Positions 1-8,089 of a DNA stretch of 64,000 nt are shown one piece after another. The stretch is from Sulfurimonas sp. hsl 1-7. Lineage in GTDB: Bacteria; Campylobacterota; Campylobacteria; Campylobacterales; Sulfurimonadaceae. The notes under the pieces were generated by a model. It was not told the origin of the DNA and did not search any database. It saw only the letters and a list, made by a program, of their open reading frames with translations. The DNA is taken from positions 450,157 to 514,156 of the forward strand of contig NZ_JAUIRR010000002.1 in the NCBI RefSeq assembly GCF_030577135.1. Direction: 5' to 3'. The stretch's first letter is position 1, and the number at the start of each line of letters is the position of its first letter. Made by a program: the position numbers and the translations under genes.

Positions 1-1
1 T

Positions 2-301
2 GTAGTAAAAGATCACATTAGTGTTCCTGCCTACAAAGATGACTATGCATCGTACAGAATCAAAGGTGTGTATGACTGGAAGATCTTAGAAACGTTAAAG
101 TTTAAACAAGAACTGACTTTTAGAGGTTCTTTTGAACAAGCTGACAAATACTTCATCTATTCAAAAACAGCATTGAACAACAAGATCAACAGTATCTTCT
201 CTGCAGGTATCAGCTATAAGATCGATTATGTAAACTTGCCTGCTGACGGAAAGCAAAAAACAGACAGAACTTTTGCATTCAATCTTATTCTAGACTACTA
301 A
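2..301 (+). CDS. DUF481-type outer-membrane protein, C-terminal part (5' end outside window)
   Basis: The reading frame is open from base 2 to the stop at 299-301, so only about 99 C-terminal residues are present and the true start lies left of the window. The visible part alternates polar and hydrophobic residues like beta-strands, has the KTALNNKINSIFSAGISYKIDY stretch typical of DUF481 proteins in abbreviated form (KTALNNKINSIF), and ends in an aromatic residue (LILDY), as outer-membrane barrels do. DUF481 proteins are outer-membrane proteins of uncertain role, sometimes called salt-induced. An internal GTG at 68 is unlikely to be the start because homology-like sequence continues upstream of it. 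Confidence 0.6.
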   Translation, partial: VVKDHISVPAYKDDYASYRIKGVYDWKILETLKFKQELTFRGSFEQADKYFIYSKTALNNKINSIFSAGISYKIDYVNLPADGKQKTDRTFAFNLILDY

Positions 302-303
302 AG

Positions 304-326
304 AGCTTAGGCTTCATGCCTATGCT
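304..326. terminator. Bidirectional terminator-like hairpin between convergent genes
   Basis: Arms AGCTTAGGC (304-312) and GCCTATGCT (318-326) pair with a single T-T mismatch around a five-base loop. The hairpin sits just after the DUF481 stop and covers the stop codon and last codons of the converging MFS gene, so it could end both transcripts. Neither side has a long U-tract. Confidence 0.45.
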
Positions 327-1413
327 TGTAACTCATCAACATTACAAAACCAATTAGCGCAAAAACACTTGAACTTAAAAAGAGATAGCTTGGATAGTAC
401 TCATAGATATATCCTGCAATAACCGCACCGCTAACACCCCCTAGCCCATATGTAAGCCCCATAAAAAACTGTTGTGAGAGTTGCTTGTTATGATAGATCT
501 GATACAGATAACTGATCGTAGCGGAGTGAAACAGTGCAAAAGAGAGTGCATGAAGCGATTGAGAGAAAAATAAAATAGCGAGGTTTTCAGGATAAGCAAA
601 CACTAAAAACCATCGAAATGCGGAAGCCAGAACGCTCAAACGTATTAAGTTTAAAAGAGAACTGTTTGCCAAAAGTTTCCCTTGACTAAAAAGCATCACA
701 ATCTCGACAAGCACACCAAAGCTCCACAGATATACGGTCATATCTAGACTCACGCCGTGATCCGTTTCATAGATGGTAAAAAAGTTGTAAAAAGAACCGA
801 AACTTACCTGCATTAAAATAAGTCCGCCCCAGAGATAGAGATCACTGAGTATCGACATCGTTTTAGTCTCTTTCGTTCTCTCCTGCTCTCTTTTTTGTGA
901 GTAACGCTGTCCTATTATAAAAGCAAAAACGGCTGTTATCCATGTTAGTGTTAGTAAAAAGTTAAGTGCGACAATAGATGAACTTAAAAACTTTGCAAGA
1001 ACCAGAGCGACAACTATAAACCCGATAGAGCCAAATAAACGCACCTTTCCGTAACGCTGTTTCCCTATATTTTCCAGCGATATCACTTCTACGTAGGGAA
1101 GTACCAGACTAAGTCCAATCCCTAAAAAAATGTTTGAGAATAAAAGCTGATAAAAATTCTCAACCGAGAGATAAAAACAAAGCGACGCAATTACTAAAAT
1201 TATAAGTGAAAGATTAAACATCTTTGCATCTAGTTTTAGCCCCTTGATAAACAGAAATGGAAGTATAAAACGAACAAGCGGAGCTGCTCCTAAAAGTATC
1301 CCTATCTCGCTGGCACTGTAGCCTATAGTTGATAATACTTTAGGGATAAATATTACATAAACACCGATAATGGAAAAATAAAAATAATAAAATATTGCTA
1401 AAAATATTGACAT
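307..1413 (-). CDS. MFS transporter, HcaT/MFS_1-like (PPP-type)
   Basis: The 368-residue protein is almost entirely hydrophobic, with about 12 predicted membrane helices starting directly at the N terminus (MSIFLAIFYYFYFSIIG). The opening helix, the motif SEIGILLGAAPLVRFILPF and the GKVRLFGSIGFIV stretch after helix 4 fit the MFS_1-like family that includes the 3-phenylpropionate permease HcaT and nucleoside permease NupG. The substrate cannot be read from sequence. It is a single gene, convergent with the DUF481 gene and divergent from the PAS gene. The length is normal for this MFS branch. Confidence 0.75.
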   Translation of the reverse strand: MSIFLAIFYYFYFSIIGVYVIFIPKVLSTIGYSASEIGILLGAAPLVRFILPFLFIKGLKLDAKMFNLSLIILVIASLCFYLSVENFYQLLFSNIFLGIGLSLVLPYVEVISLENIGKQRYGKVRLFGSIGFIVVALVLAKFLSSSIVALNFLLTLTWITAVFAFIIGQRYSQKREQERTKETKTMSILSDLYLWGGLILMQVSFGSFYNFFTIYETDHGVSLDMTVYLWSFGVLVEIVMLFSQGKLLANSSLLNLIRLSVLASAFRWFLVFAYPENLAILFFSQSLHALSFALFHSATISYLYQIYHNKQLSQQFFMGLTYGLGGVSGAVIAGYIYEYYPSYLFLSSSVFALIGFVMLMSYKHRHEA

Positions 1414-1469
1414 GATGGAAGTATAACAAATTTCCCAAAAAACACTAATTTATCACAAAATAATCTTTT

Positions 1470-1475
1470 TATAAT
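1470..1475 (+). promoter_or_regulatory. Likely -10 box of the PAS/chemoreceptor pair
   Basis: A TATAAT hexamer lies 44 bases before the PAS start in very AT-rich sequence, as usual for epsilonproteobacterial sigma-70 promoters, which lack a conserved -35. A ribosome-binding site AAGGGA (1507-1512) precedes the ATG at 1520. Confidence 0.5.
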
Positions 1476-1519
1476 AATTTTTTATATATACTTCACTCCT
1501 TTTTTTAAGGGAAATATTT

Positions 1520-2005
1520 ATGGAAAAGCATCTAAATGAAAACGATTTCATCGTTTCTAAAACAGATAAAAAAGGTATCATCACCTACGTAAACAGAATT
1601 TTTATGGAGATGGGTGAGTACACTGAGGTGGAACTGCTTGGAAAACCTCATAATATTATCAGACACCCCTCTATGCCAAAAGCGGTTTTTAAATTGCTTT
1701 GGGACAGAATTCAGAACAAAGAAGAGATCTTTGCGTTTGTCATCAACCAAACAAAAAATAAAAACGACTACTGGGTTTTTGCCAACGTCACTCCTTCCTT
1801 TGATAACAACGGTAACATTATCGGCTACCTCTCAGTCAGACGCAAGCCAAAAGAGTCTGCCTTAGAGATCATTAAACCTCTTTATCAAGAGATGTTATCG
1901 ATTGAAAAATCTCAAGGTATGGATGCTAGTATCCGCTTTTTAGAAAAAACACTTAGTGACAAAGGTATTTCGTATGACGAATTTATTACAACTATTCAGC
2001 AATAA
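1520..2005 (+). CDS. PAS-domain redox/energy-taxis sensor (Aer/CetB-like)
   Basis: A 161-residue cytoplasmic protein made of one PAS domain (about residues 8-110) and a helical tail. The run [19 protein letters not shown], the central [19 protein letters not shown] and [29 protein letters not shown] are hallmarks of the Aer-type PAS that binds FAD and senses redox state. It has no membrane segment or signalling domain of its own. The next gene starts inside its 3' end and encodes a membrane chemoreceptor. This resembles the split CetB (PAS)/CetA (receptor) energy-taxis pair of Campylobacter; the functional pairing is inferred from overlap and family knowledge. FAD binding is not proven by sequence alone. 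Confidence 0.8.
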   Translation: MEKHLNENDFIVSKTDKKGIITYVNRIFMEMGEYTEVELLGKPHNIIRHPSMPKAVFKLLWDRIQNKEEIFAFVINQTKNKNDYWVFANVTPSFDNNGNIIGYLSVRRKPKESALEIIKPLYQEMLSIEKSQGMDASIRFLEKTLSDKGISYDEFITTIQQ

Positions 2006-3422
2006 ACAAAGCACTCTTTTATTTTTAACACTTGTTGGTATTGCACTTTATACACTTTTCATTGGAGAACTTGTTGCAGGCGGTATTGTACTTTTTATAG
2101 CTCTTTTAGCTCTCTTTATACCTGCAGCGAGTAAAGGGTGTACAAAAAACAATAGACTCATTACAGATGCACATAAAGTACTTTTAGAAGCTGCTGAAGG
2201 GAAACTTGACGGACGTATTACACAAATTCCGGAAGACAACTCTTTTGAATCAAGTTTTGCATGGGCACTCAATGATGTACTCGATCAAACAGAAGCTTTT
2301 ATGAGAGATGCCAGAGCATCTATCGAACACGCTTCAGTAGGGAAAAACTACAGAGTTACTTTCCCTTACGGTCTTCATGGAATTTTTAAATCGACAGAGG
2401 AAAAATTAAACACTGCCCTAAACTCTGTTGCACAAGGGCATGAAAAAAGGATCTTAGGAGATCTAACCGACAGCTTTTCAAAATCAGGTGGAGGAATCGA
2501 AGGGGGTCTGACAGTGATCCAAACCGATCTTTCACAAACTTCAGGGAGTGCAAACGATATCGTAACGGTTGCACATGAGACTGCCCAACAATCTCAAAAC
2601 AGTCTCAATAGTGTTAAAGAGATAGGTGAGCGTTTAGAACAACTCATAACACTTATCTCATCTTCACACGAGGGGATCATCTCTCTTGAAGGGCGTACAC
2701 GTGAAATCTCAGAAGTTTTAGGACTTATCAAAGATATTGCTGATCAAACAAATCTACTTGCACTTAATGCTGCAATCGAAGCGGCACGTGCGGGTGAACA
2801 TGGACGTGGCTTTGCGGTTGTTGCCGACGAGGTAAGAAAACTTGCAGAGCGCACACAAAAAGCGACAACTGAAATCGAGATAAATATCTCGACACTCCAG
2901 CAAGAAGCAAACGATATGCGTAGCAATTCTGATCAAATCAGCTCAATTGCACAAGAATCAAATGATGTTATTCACGCTTTTGAGGGTACATTCTCGGATC
3001 TAAACTCCATGGCAGAACGCTCTTCAGATACAGCATATGAGATCCAAAACCGCCTCTTTACAACATTGGTAAAAGTTGATCACATCCTTTTTAAATCTAA
3101 AGCCTATTCGACTGTTTTACAAAATGATAAAAATACTGAATTTTCAGATCATAAATCGTGCCGTATGGGGAAATGGTATACAGGATTTGGAGAGGAGAGA
3201 TTTGGGCATCTTAGAACATTTAAAGAGATGGACCCTGTTCACGCTCAGGTACATGATATGGTATTTAAAAATATGGATATTATCAAAGAAGACGGTCTTT
3301 TCAAAACGGGTAATCCAGAGAAAATCATAGAAAACTTCGAGACTATGGAAGATGCGTCAGTTAAACTCTTTGAGATGTTAACTGAAATCGCATCATCATC
3401 GGTAAAAGGCAAAGCTGAGTAA
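1974..3422 (+). CDS. Methyl-accepting chemotaxis protein with C-terminal CZB zinc-binding domain
   Basis: I chose the ATG at 1974 over the upstream GTG at 1956; both overlap the PAS gene. Near the N terminus are two closely spaced membrane helices (about residues 10-50) with hardly any periplasmic loop, so sensing must be cytoplasmic or through a partner. A HAMP-like linker follows, then the conserved MCP hairpin ([20 protein letters not shown] and [17 protein letters not shown]). The last 110 residues form a CZB domain: a DHILFK histidine, the CRMGKWY cysteine, and two further histidines in [17 protein letters not shown] make the His-Cys-His-His zinc site seen in TlpD-type receptors. CZB domains respond to zinc or to oxidants such as hypochlorous acid. 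Its partner is probably the overlapping PAS protein. Confidence 0.88.
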   Translation: MTNLLQLFSNKQSTLLFLTLVGIALYTLFIGELVAGGIVLFIALLALFIPAASKGCTKNNRLITDAHKVLLEAAEGKLDGRITQIPEDNSFESSFAWALNDVLDQTEAFMRDARASIEHASVGKNYRVTFPYGLHGIFKSTEEKLNTALNSVAQGHEKRILGDLTDSFSKSGGGIEGGLTVIQTDLSQTSGSANDIVTVAHETAQQSQNSLNSVKEIGERLEQLITLISSSHEGIISLEGRTREISEVLGLIKDIADQTNLLALNAAIEAARAGEHGRGFAVVADEVRKLAERTQKATTEIEINISTLQQEANDMRSNSDQISSIAQESNDVIHAFEGTFSDLNSMAERSSDTAYEIQNRLFTTLVKVDHILFKSKAYSTVLQNDKNTEFSDHKSCRMGKWYTGFGEERFGHLRTFKEMDPVHAQVHDMVFKNMDIIKEDGLFKTGNPEKIIENFETMEDASVKLFEMLTEIASSSVKGKAE

Positions 3423-3528
3423 AACTATCCTATTTACTTAGCATTTACTTATAATAAATATAATTTTTCATCTCAAATATGTTTCCCCCTTTCATATGCG
3501 AGAAAAATATACTCCTATAAACTATATG

Positions 3529-3572
3529 AATCAGCCAAGTTTTTCCCTTTTTTACCTCTTGGCTGATTTTTC
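3529..3572 (+). terminator. Rho-independent terminator after the chemoreceptor gene
   Basis: An 11-bp perfect stem AATCAGCCAAG (3529-3539)/CTTGGCTGATT (3558-3568) with an 18-base T-rich loop is followed by TTTT. It ends about 25 bases before the next start codon, so it also isolates the radical SAM gene from read-through. Confidence 0.7.
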
Positions 3573-3596
3573 CCTTTTTATGATAGACTTCCCTTT

Positions 3597-5093
3597 ATGA
3601 AAATAGTACTCTCAACTCTTAACTCCAGATATACACATACATCTTTGGCACTTCGCTATCTTTACGCAAATATGCAAGAGCTTCAAAACAATACATCCAT
3701 TATGGAGTTCTCCATTAACGATGCTATGCAAAGCGTAGCCGAGAAAATTCTGGATGAAAACCCAGATATCTTAGGGCTTGGCGTATATATCTGGAATGCT
3801 ACACAGATCCATGAACTTATTCACATTATAAAAAGAGTCTCTCCGCAAACAAAAATAGTTCTCGGCGGTCCGGAGGTAAGTTATGAGCCTTTTAGAGTAG
3901 ACTTTAGTGACGCCGACTATATCATCAAAGGGGAAGGTGACGTCGCATTTTACGAACTTTGTAAAAATATTATTGAAAACAAAGAGCAAGAGAGGATCAC
4001 ACCCCTCTCGGCTCCGAAACTCAAAGAGATAGAACTCCCTTACAAATACTACAGCGACGAAGATATTCAAAACCGCTATATCTATGTCGAGATCTCACGC
4101 GGATGTCCTTTTGAGTGCGAATTTTGTCTCTCATCGATGGATGAAAAAGTACGTGCCTTTGATCTTGAAAAAGTGCTAGAGGAGTTTGAAACTCTTTGGC
4201 AGCGTGGTGCAAGAGCATTTAAGTTTGTCGATCGTACTTTCAACCTCAATATGAAAGCGGCAAATATGGTGCTTGATTTCTTTTTAGAAAAAGAGCCGCC
4301 CTACTTTGCACACTTCGAAGTGATCCCAGATCATTTTCCCGCATCACTCAGAGAAAAGATAAAATCGTTCCCTCACGGCGCACTGCAACTCGAAATTGGT
4401 ATTCAAACACTCAATACGGAGATAGCAAACAATATATCTAGACAACTCAAACTTGATAAGATCAAAGAGAACATCAGCTTTTTAGAAAATGAAACCTCTG
4501 CACATATCCACCTTGATCTCATCGTCGGCTTACCTGGAGAAAGTTTAGAGAGCTTTGGAGAAAATCTCGATGCAGTTAAAGCTATGAGTTCATGCGAGAT
4601 ACAGATAGGGATACTAAAAAAGCTTTCAGGGACTTACATCGACAGACATGATGAAACTTTTGGAATGGTTTACAGCGATATACCGCCATACGATATACTC
4701 AAAAACAATCAGCTCTCTTTTAAAGAGATCCAAAAGATGAAACGCTTTGCCAGATTTTGGGATATACTCCACAACAGTGGAAACTTTAAAAACTCCGTTG
4801 AACTGTTATGGAAAGATGAGAGTGTCTTTACAAACTTTTATGCATTTAGTTTGTGGGTTTATGAGCAAACCGATGCAACATATAAGATCTCGTTACAAAG
4901 ACAGGGTGAATTACTTTTTAAATATCTCACCGAGTGCAAAAAGATCACTCCAGATATTGTTGCAGATGCAATGTTAAGCGATATGATGAAACTCAAAGGC
5001 AGAGCAGTTCCAAACTATCTCAAACCATACAGTAAAGATTTTACGATCGATGCAAAGCTTGGAACATCGGGATTTAACAAAAGGCAGCAATAA
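3597..5093 (+). CDS. B12-binding-domain radical SAM protein with DUF4080 C terminus
   Basis: A 498-residue protein. The first 135 residues look like a cobalamin-binding Rossmann domain (ILGLGVYIWN, KIVLGGPEVS, YIIKGEGD). The radical SAM core follows, with a CxxxCxxC cluster motif at residues 170, 174 and 177 (RGCPFECEFC). The C-terminal third matches the DUF4080 type that goes with this subfamily. Such proteins are probable methyltransferases or C-C bond-forming enzymes of unknown substrate, and the canonical cobalamin DxHxxG histidine is not obvious here. It is monocistronic; the stop is one base from the end of the convergent small membrane-protein gene. Confidence 0.8.
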   Translation: MKIVLSTLNSRYTHTSLALRYLYANMQELQNNTSIMEFSINDAMQSVAEKILDENPDILGLGVYIWNATQIHELIHIIKRVSPQTKIVLGGPEVSYEPFRVDFSDADYIIKGEGDVAFYELCKNIIENKEQERITPLSAPKLKEIELPYKYYSDEDIQNRYIYVEISRGCPFECEFCLSSMDEKVRAFDLEKVLEEFETLWQRGARAFKFVDRTFNLNMKAANMVLDFFLEKEPPYFAHFEVIPDHFPASLREKIKSFPHGALQLEIGIQTLNTEIANNISRQLKLDKIKENISFLENETSAHIHLDLIVGLPGESLESFGENLDAVKAMSSCEIQIGILKKLSGTYIDRHDETFGMVYSDIPPYDILKNNQLSFKEIQKMKRFARFWDILHNSGNFKNSVELLWKDESVFTNFYAFSLWVYEQTDATYKISLQRQGELLFKYLTECKKITPDIVADAMLSDMMKLKGRAVPNYLKPYSKDFTIDAKLGTSGFNKRQQ

Positions 5094-5094
5094 G

Positions 5095-5559
5095 TTAAGA
5101 GGAAGCTATACCTCTTGCATTGAGTCCTCTTGTCAGAAAATCGTTAATCTCTTTTTTATACTCCGGATTTAATTCTCTCAAGGCTTTATCGAACTCTAAA
5201 ATCAAATCTTTTGTCGTATTTGGATGCTGACATATGCGGAGTAAAACTTCTGAATATTTATAAAAATCATTACTTAAATGGATCCCGTTTTTAGGTGGTA
5301 TATTTCCGTGATACTTAATAATGACATCCAGTGCCCACTGTAATTTTTCAGTAGTAGTGTGTTTATTTTTAACAATTGAATATAACTCTTCAAATGTGTA
5401 ATCACTATCTTTTTTAGCCATTTGAGCCAAAATTTCCTGCTCTTTTTTCTTTTTATTTGGCCTGTAAAGCAGTAGTGCAACTAATATCCCCAATAAAAAA
5501 ACCAAGCCTATCAATGACTTTATAATAAATACTATATCCACATCAAACCTTAACATCAT
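5095..5559 (-). CDS. Single-pass membrane protein of unknown function
   Basis: A 154-residue protein with one strong membrane helix near the N terminus (about residues 10-32, IKSLIGLVFLLGILVALLLY), followed by a Lys-rich stop-transfer stretch (RPNKKKKEQE) and a soluble, mainly helical region. The topology puts the C-terminal domain in the cytoplasm. I do not recognise a family. Two ATG codons (5559 and 5556) are possible starts. It is convergent with the radical SAM gene and divergent from cobB. Composition matches its neighbours. Confidence 0.55.
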   Translation of the reverse strand: MMLRFDVDIVFIIKSLIGLVFLLGILVALLLYRPNKKKKEQEILAQMAKKDSDYTFEELYSIVKNKHTTTEKLQWALDVIIKYHGNIPPKNGIHLSNDFYKYSEVLLRICQHPNTTKDLILEFDKALRELNPEYKKEINDFLTRGLNARGIASS

Positions 5560-5606
5560 TTAAACTTACTACTATTATAATAGTTCATAAATTAAAAGGA
5601 GATATT

Positions 5607-6320
5607 ATGGCTAAAGTTGTTGTTTTGAGTGGAGCAGGAATTAGTGCCGAAAGCGGCATATCTACCTTTAGAGAGAGTGACGGGCTCTGGGCTCAATACT
5701 CCGTAGAAGATATATGCACGGCCGGATGTCTTATAAGCAACAGGGAAGAGACGATTGCATTTTATGACAAAAGACGCACAGAATTAGCAGATAAAGAACC
5801 AAACCACGCCCATAAAGTTTTAGCCAATCTCAAAAACAGATACAAAGATGATCTAGCCATAATCACACAAAACGTAGATAACCTTTTTGAAAGAGCCGGC
5901 ATTGAACCCGATGATCTTGTCCATCTCCACGGCGAACTCACAAAAGTGGAATGTGAATCGTGCTCTCACATCTACGATATAGGGTATAACAAACTCTCAG
6001 AAGTAAATAATGGTGAATGTATAGCGTGCGGGAGCGATCAGGTGCGCCCCTATATCGTTATGTTTGGGGAGATGGCACCCGAATATGAAACACTCGATAA
6101 AGAGATACAAGACTGCTCTTTGTTAGTTGTTATAGGAACAAGCGGAATGGTTCTGGGAGTAAATACAATAGCCCACTTTGTAGAGCGCTCTATTCTTAAC
6201 AATCTGGCACCGAGTGAAGCTATCAACGATGCATATTTTGACAAAGTATTTTACGATAAAGTGACCCATGTAATTGACGAAATCGCTTTTGAGATAGAAG
6301 ACCTTCTTATAGAGGAGTGA
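5607..6320 (+). CDS. cobB: NAD-dependent protein deacylase, sirtuin (CobB)
   Basis: A class III sirtuin of 237 residues. It has the NAD-binding GAGISAESGISTFR motif at residues 9-22, the TQNVDNLFERAG stretch, the catalytic histidine in HLHGEL, two CxxC zinc-binding pairs (CESC and CIAC), and the PYIVMFGE and VVIGTSG motifs. It removes acetyl or succinyl groups from lysines using NAD in the cytoplasm. The start follows AAAAGGAG with good spacing. The 3' end overlaps the convergent FmdE-like gene by 14 bases. Family assignment is secure; acyl preference cannot be told. Confidence 0.92.
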   Translation: MAKVVVLSGAGISAESGISTFRESDGLWAQYSVEDICTAGCLISNREETIAFYDKRRTELADKEPNHAHKVLANLKNRYKDDLAIITQNVDNLFERAGIEPDDLVHLHGELTKVECESCSHIYDIGYNKLSEVNNGECIACGSDQVRPYIVMFGEMAPEYETLDKEIQDCSLLVVIGTSGMVLGVNTIAHFVERSILNNLAPSEAINDAYFDKVFYDKVTHVIDEIAFEIEDLLIEE

Positions 6321-6930
6321 TCACCTCTATCACTTCGTCAATATCGGAAAAAATCTTTTGCACTCTTGCTTGCCAAAGTATTTTAAACTCCTTTTGCTCC
6401 TCTATTGAAGCACTTTTTTTTATGATCTTTTCCATTAACTCTTTTTGTCTTGGTTCTATGGCTATTTTCTCAGGAGTATATCTAACCTCTACGCTTCTAC
6501 CGTTTGTAATGTTTGTTAATTTGATCTCACCTTTGATCGCCTCATTAAAATAGAGTAACTTATCCCTAGCAAAGTTTCCTGCTATTCCTTTAAAGCCAAA
6601 GCTCTGTGTAGCACCTGTGATCTGTGTGAAAACATTTGCGATCACACCGTTAACACCTTCTAAAGAATCACCTCTAAAACAAACTTTTATCTCCCCTCGT
6701 ACAGGAAGTGTATCTTTGTAAAGTTCTTTTAAACCGCATAAAGCCATCAAATAAGCTCCAGCTACACTGGGACAACTATGCCCTGCACTTTTGACAACAT
6801 CCAAATAGCTAAACTCTACATAACCATCTTCCAATGCCCCAAGAAAATCTGCAAGAGGATCTCTTAACTTCACAGTCTCAATTGTGTCGAAAAAGTCAGG
6901 ATACTCTAATTTATTTAGTGGATTGCACAT
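6307..6930 (-). CDS. FmdE-domain protein (formylmethanofuran dehydrogenase subunit E family)
   Basis: A 207-residue soluble protein. Its central motif AGHSCPSVAGAYLMALCGLKELY corresponds in part to the FmdE signature (GH-x-CP followed by a Gly/Ala-rich helix), with further conserved-looking KVCFRGDS and GFKGIAG segments. The C-terminal zinc finger of methanogen FmdE is absent. The rest of a formylmethanofuran pathway is not visible, so its role here is unknown; metal or thiolate chemistry is plausible from the His and Cys. Its start overlaps the 3' end of the hemerythrin gene by 16 bases, so the two are probably translated together. Confidence 0.65.
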   Translation of the reverse strand: MCNPLNKLEYPDFFDTIETVKLRDPLADFLGALEDGYVEFSYLDVVKSAGHSCPSVAGAYLMALCGLKELYKDTLPVRGEIKVCFRGDSLEGVNGVIANVFTQITGATQSFGFKGIAGNFARDKLLYFNEAIKGEIKLTNITNGRSVEVRYTPEKIAIEPRQKELMEKIIKKSASIEEQKEFKILWQARVQKIFSDIDEVIEVITPL

Positions 6931-7355
6931 GGACTTACACCTGATTGAAAAAATCTTGCAGTAACGGTATCCATGGTATTAATATGGTTTATCAGCCAAG
7001 GCACTAAATGTTCGCTCATGTAATTTTTCAAAATATTTATATCCTGTTCTGCCTGCCATTGACGAAACACCTCATCCATTACTCTGAGGGCATTTTCATG
7101 CTCCCCTTTATGCATAGGATACGGAGGGAATTTTTTTTCTTCCATCATTATCTCTTCAGCACGAAAATGTTCAATAGTATGTGCGAACCATTTACTATAA
7201 AGGTTATCTACCCTTTTTTTATTCTCTAAAGTTGGTGAGTCCTCATATGCCAATACAAGCTCAAAAAGCTCATTAATAATATCTAAATCTTCTGTATGGG
7301 TCTCATTCATAAAATCCATAGCAACTAATGGCATATTCTCTTTCTCTATTAACAT
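6915..7355 (-). CDS. Bacteriohemerythrin
   Basis: A 146-residue four-helix diiron protein. The iron ligands are visible in the expected order: H20, H63 with E67 (HFRAE), H82 and H86 (HKGEH), H124 and D129 (HINTMD). Single-domain bacteriohemerythrins bind O2 reversibly and may store, deliver or sense O2 or NO in microaerophiles. It leads a two-gene unit with the FmdE-like gene and diverges from a Crp/Fnr regulator, sharing a 91-base gap that contains a perfect FNR-type site, so oxygen- or NO-responsive control is likely. The C-terminal tail contains one cysteine (SPCAIH). Confidence 0.85.
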   Translation of the reverse strand: MLIEKENMPLVAMDFMNETHTEDLDIINELFELVLAYEDSPTLENKKRVDNLYSKWFAHTIEHFRAEEIMMEEKKFPPYPMHKGEHENALRVMDEVFRQWQAEQDINILKNYMSEHLVPWLINHINTMDTVTARFFQSGVSPCAIH

Positions 7356-7411
7356 CGTATTTTGCCTTATTAAAATTTTACTTATTGTAATAAAAAAGAG
7401 AAGAATTATGA

Positions 7412-7425
7412 TTGATATAGATCAA
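7412..7425. promoter_or_regulatory. FNR/CRP-type operator between hemerythrin and Crp/Fnr regulator genes
   Basis: TTGATATAGATCAA is an exact match to the FNR consensus TTGAT-N4-ATCAA. It lies 56 bases upstream of the hemerythrin start and 21 bases upstream of the regulator start. The regulator's own recognition helix carries the E-T-L-S-R pattern (Glu, Ser and Arg in FNR-like spacing) known to read TTGA half-sites. Autoregulation plus control of the hemerythrin unit is inferred. Its closeness to the regulator start suggests repression on that side. Confidence 0.7.
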
Positions 7426-7446
7426 CTAATCCTGCTATAATAAACT

Positions 7447-8085
7447 ATGTATGAGAAAAAATTAAAAGAGCTCTATCTATTTAACTCCCTCAATGATGAT
7501 GAGATAAAATCTATAGAATCTATGACGCTGATCAAAAAACTGCAAAAGGGTGAGATACTTTTTTATGAGGGCGAGCAAGCAAACTCGTTTTATATCCTTT
7601 TAGAGGGTGATCTTAAACTGTACAAAACCAATGCGAAAGCAAATGAGATCGTACTCCATCACTTTCAAGAACCTACTATGCTAGCCGAGATGGCAACTAT
7701 TGAAGATGTCCCTTTTCCTGCTACGGCTTGTGCACAGATGGATAATACGCTTGTTGCGCTCATACCCAAAGAAAAGTTTTTAACTCTCTTAGAAAATATA
7801 CCTCAACTCTCATGGCACATTATAAAGTCACTTACACATAAAATTAAAAGCCTTGAAAAGTCGATCAATAGAAATCTCGTATATGATGCAACAACAAAAG
7901 TGTGCTCGTTGATCGAAGAAAATCCAAATATTTTTCACACCAAAAAAAATGTGGAAATAGCTACTATGTTAAACATTACTCCCGAAACTCTCTCAAGAAC
8001 ACTGAGAAAACTCAAAGATCTCGGCGTCTTGGATGAGAACAATAATCTTGCAGATCCAAAAAAACTGGAAATGGTTTTAAACTAA
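7447..8085 (+). CDS. Crp/Fnr-family transcriptional regulator
   Basis: A 212-residue regulator with an N-terminal cyclic-nucleotide-binding fold (about 8-125; LQKGEILFYEGEQANSFYIL and LLEGDLKLYK), a long dimer helix, and a C-terminal winged HTH (about 155-205) with recognition helix TPETLSRTLRKL. The N terminus has no FNR-type cysteine cluster, so it is not a classic Fe-S oxygen sensor; the two cysteines present are scattered. The effector could be NO, haem, a nucleotide or redox state. It diverges from the hemerythrin operon across a perfect FNR-type box, and its end abuts the converging diheme lipoprotein gene. The local operator makes it the obvious controller of that operon. Confidence 0.85.
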   Translation: MYEKKLKELYLFNSLNDDEIKSIESMTLIKKLQKGEILFYEGEQANSFYILLEGDLKLYKTNAKANEIVLHHFQEPTMLAEMATIEDVPFPATACAQMDNTLVALIPKEKFLTLLENIPQLSWHIIKSLTHKIKSLEKSINRNLVYDATTKVCSLIEENPNIFHTKKNVEIATMLNITPETLSRTLRKLKDLGVLDENNNLADPKKLEMVLN

Positions 8086-8089
8086 AACT

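Noticed and set aside
4452-4464. FNR-like TTGAT-N3-ATCAA in the radical SAM gene
   Set aside because: Spacer is three bases instead of four and it is inside a coding region.
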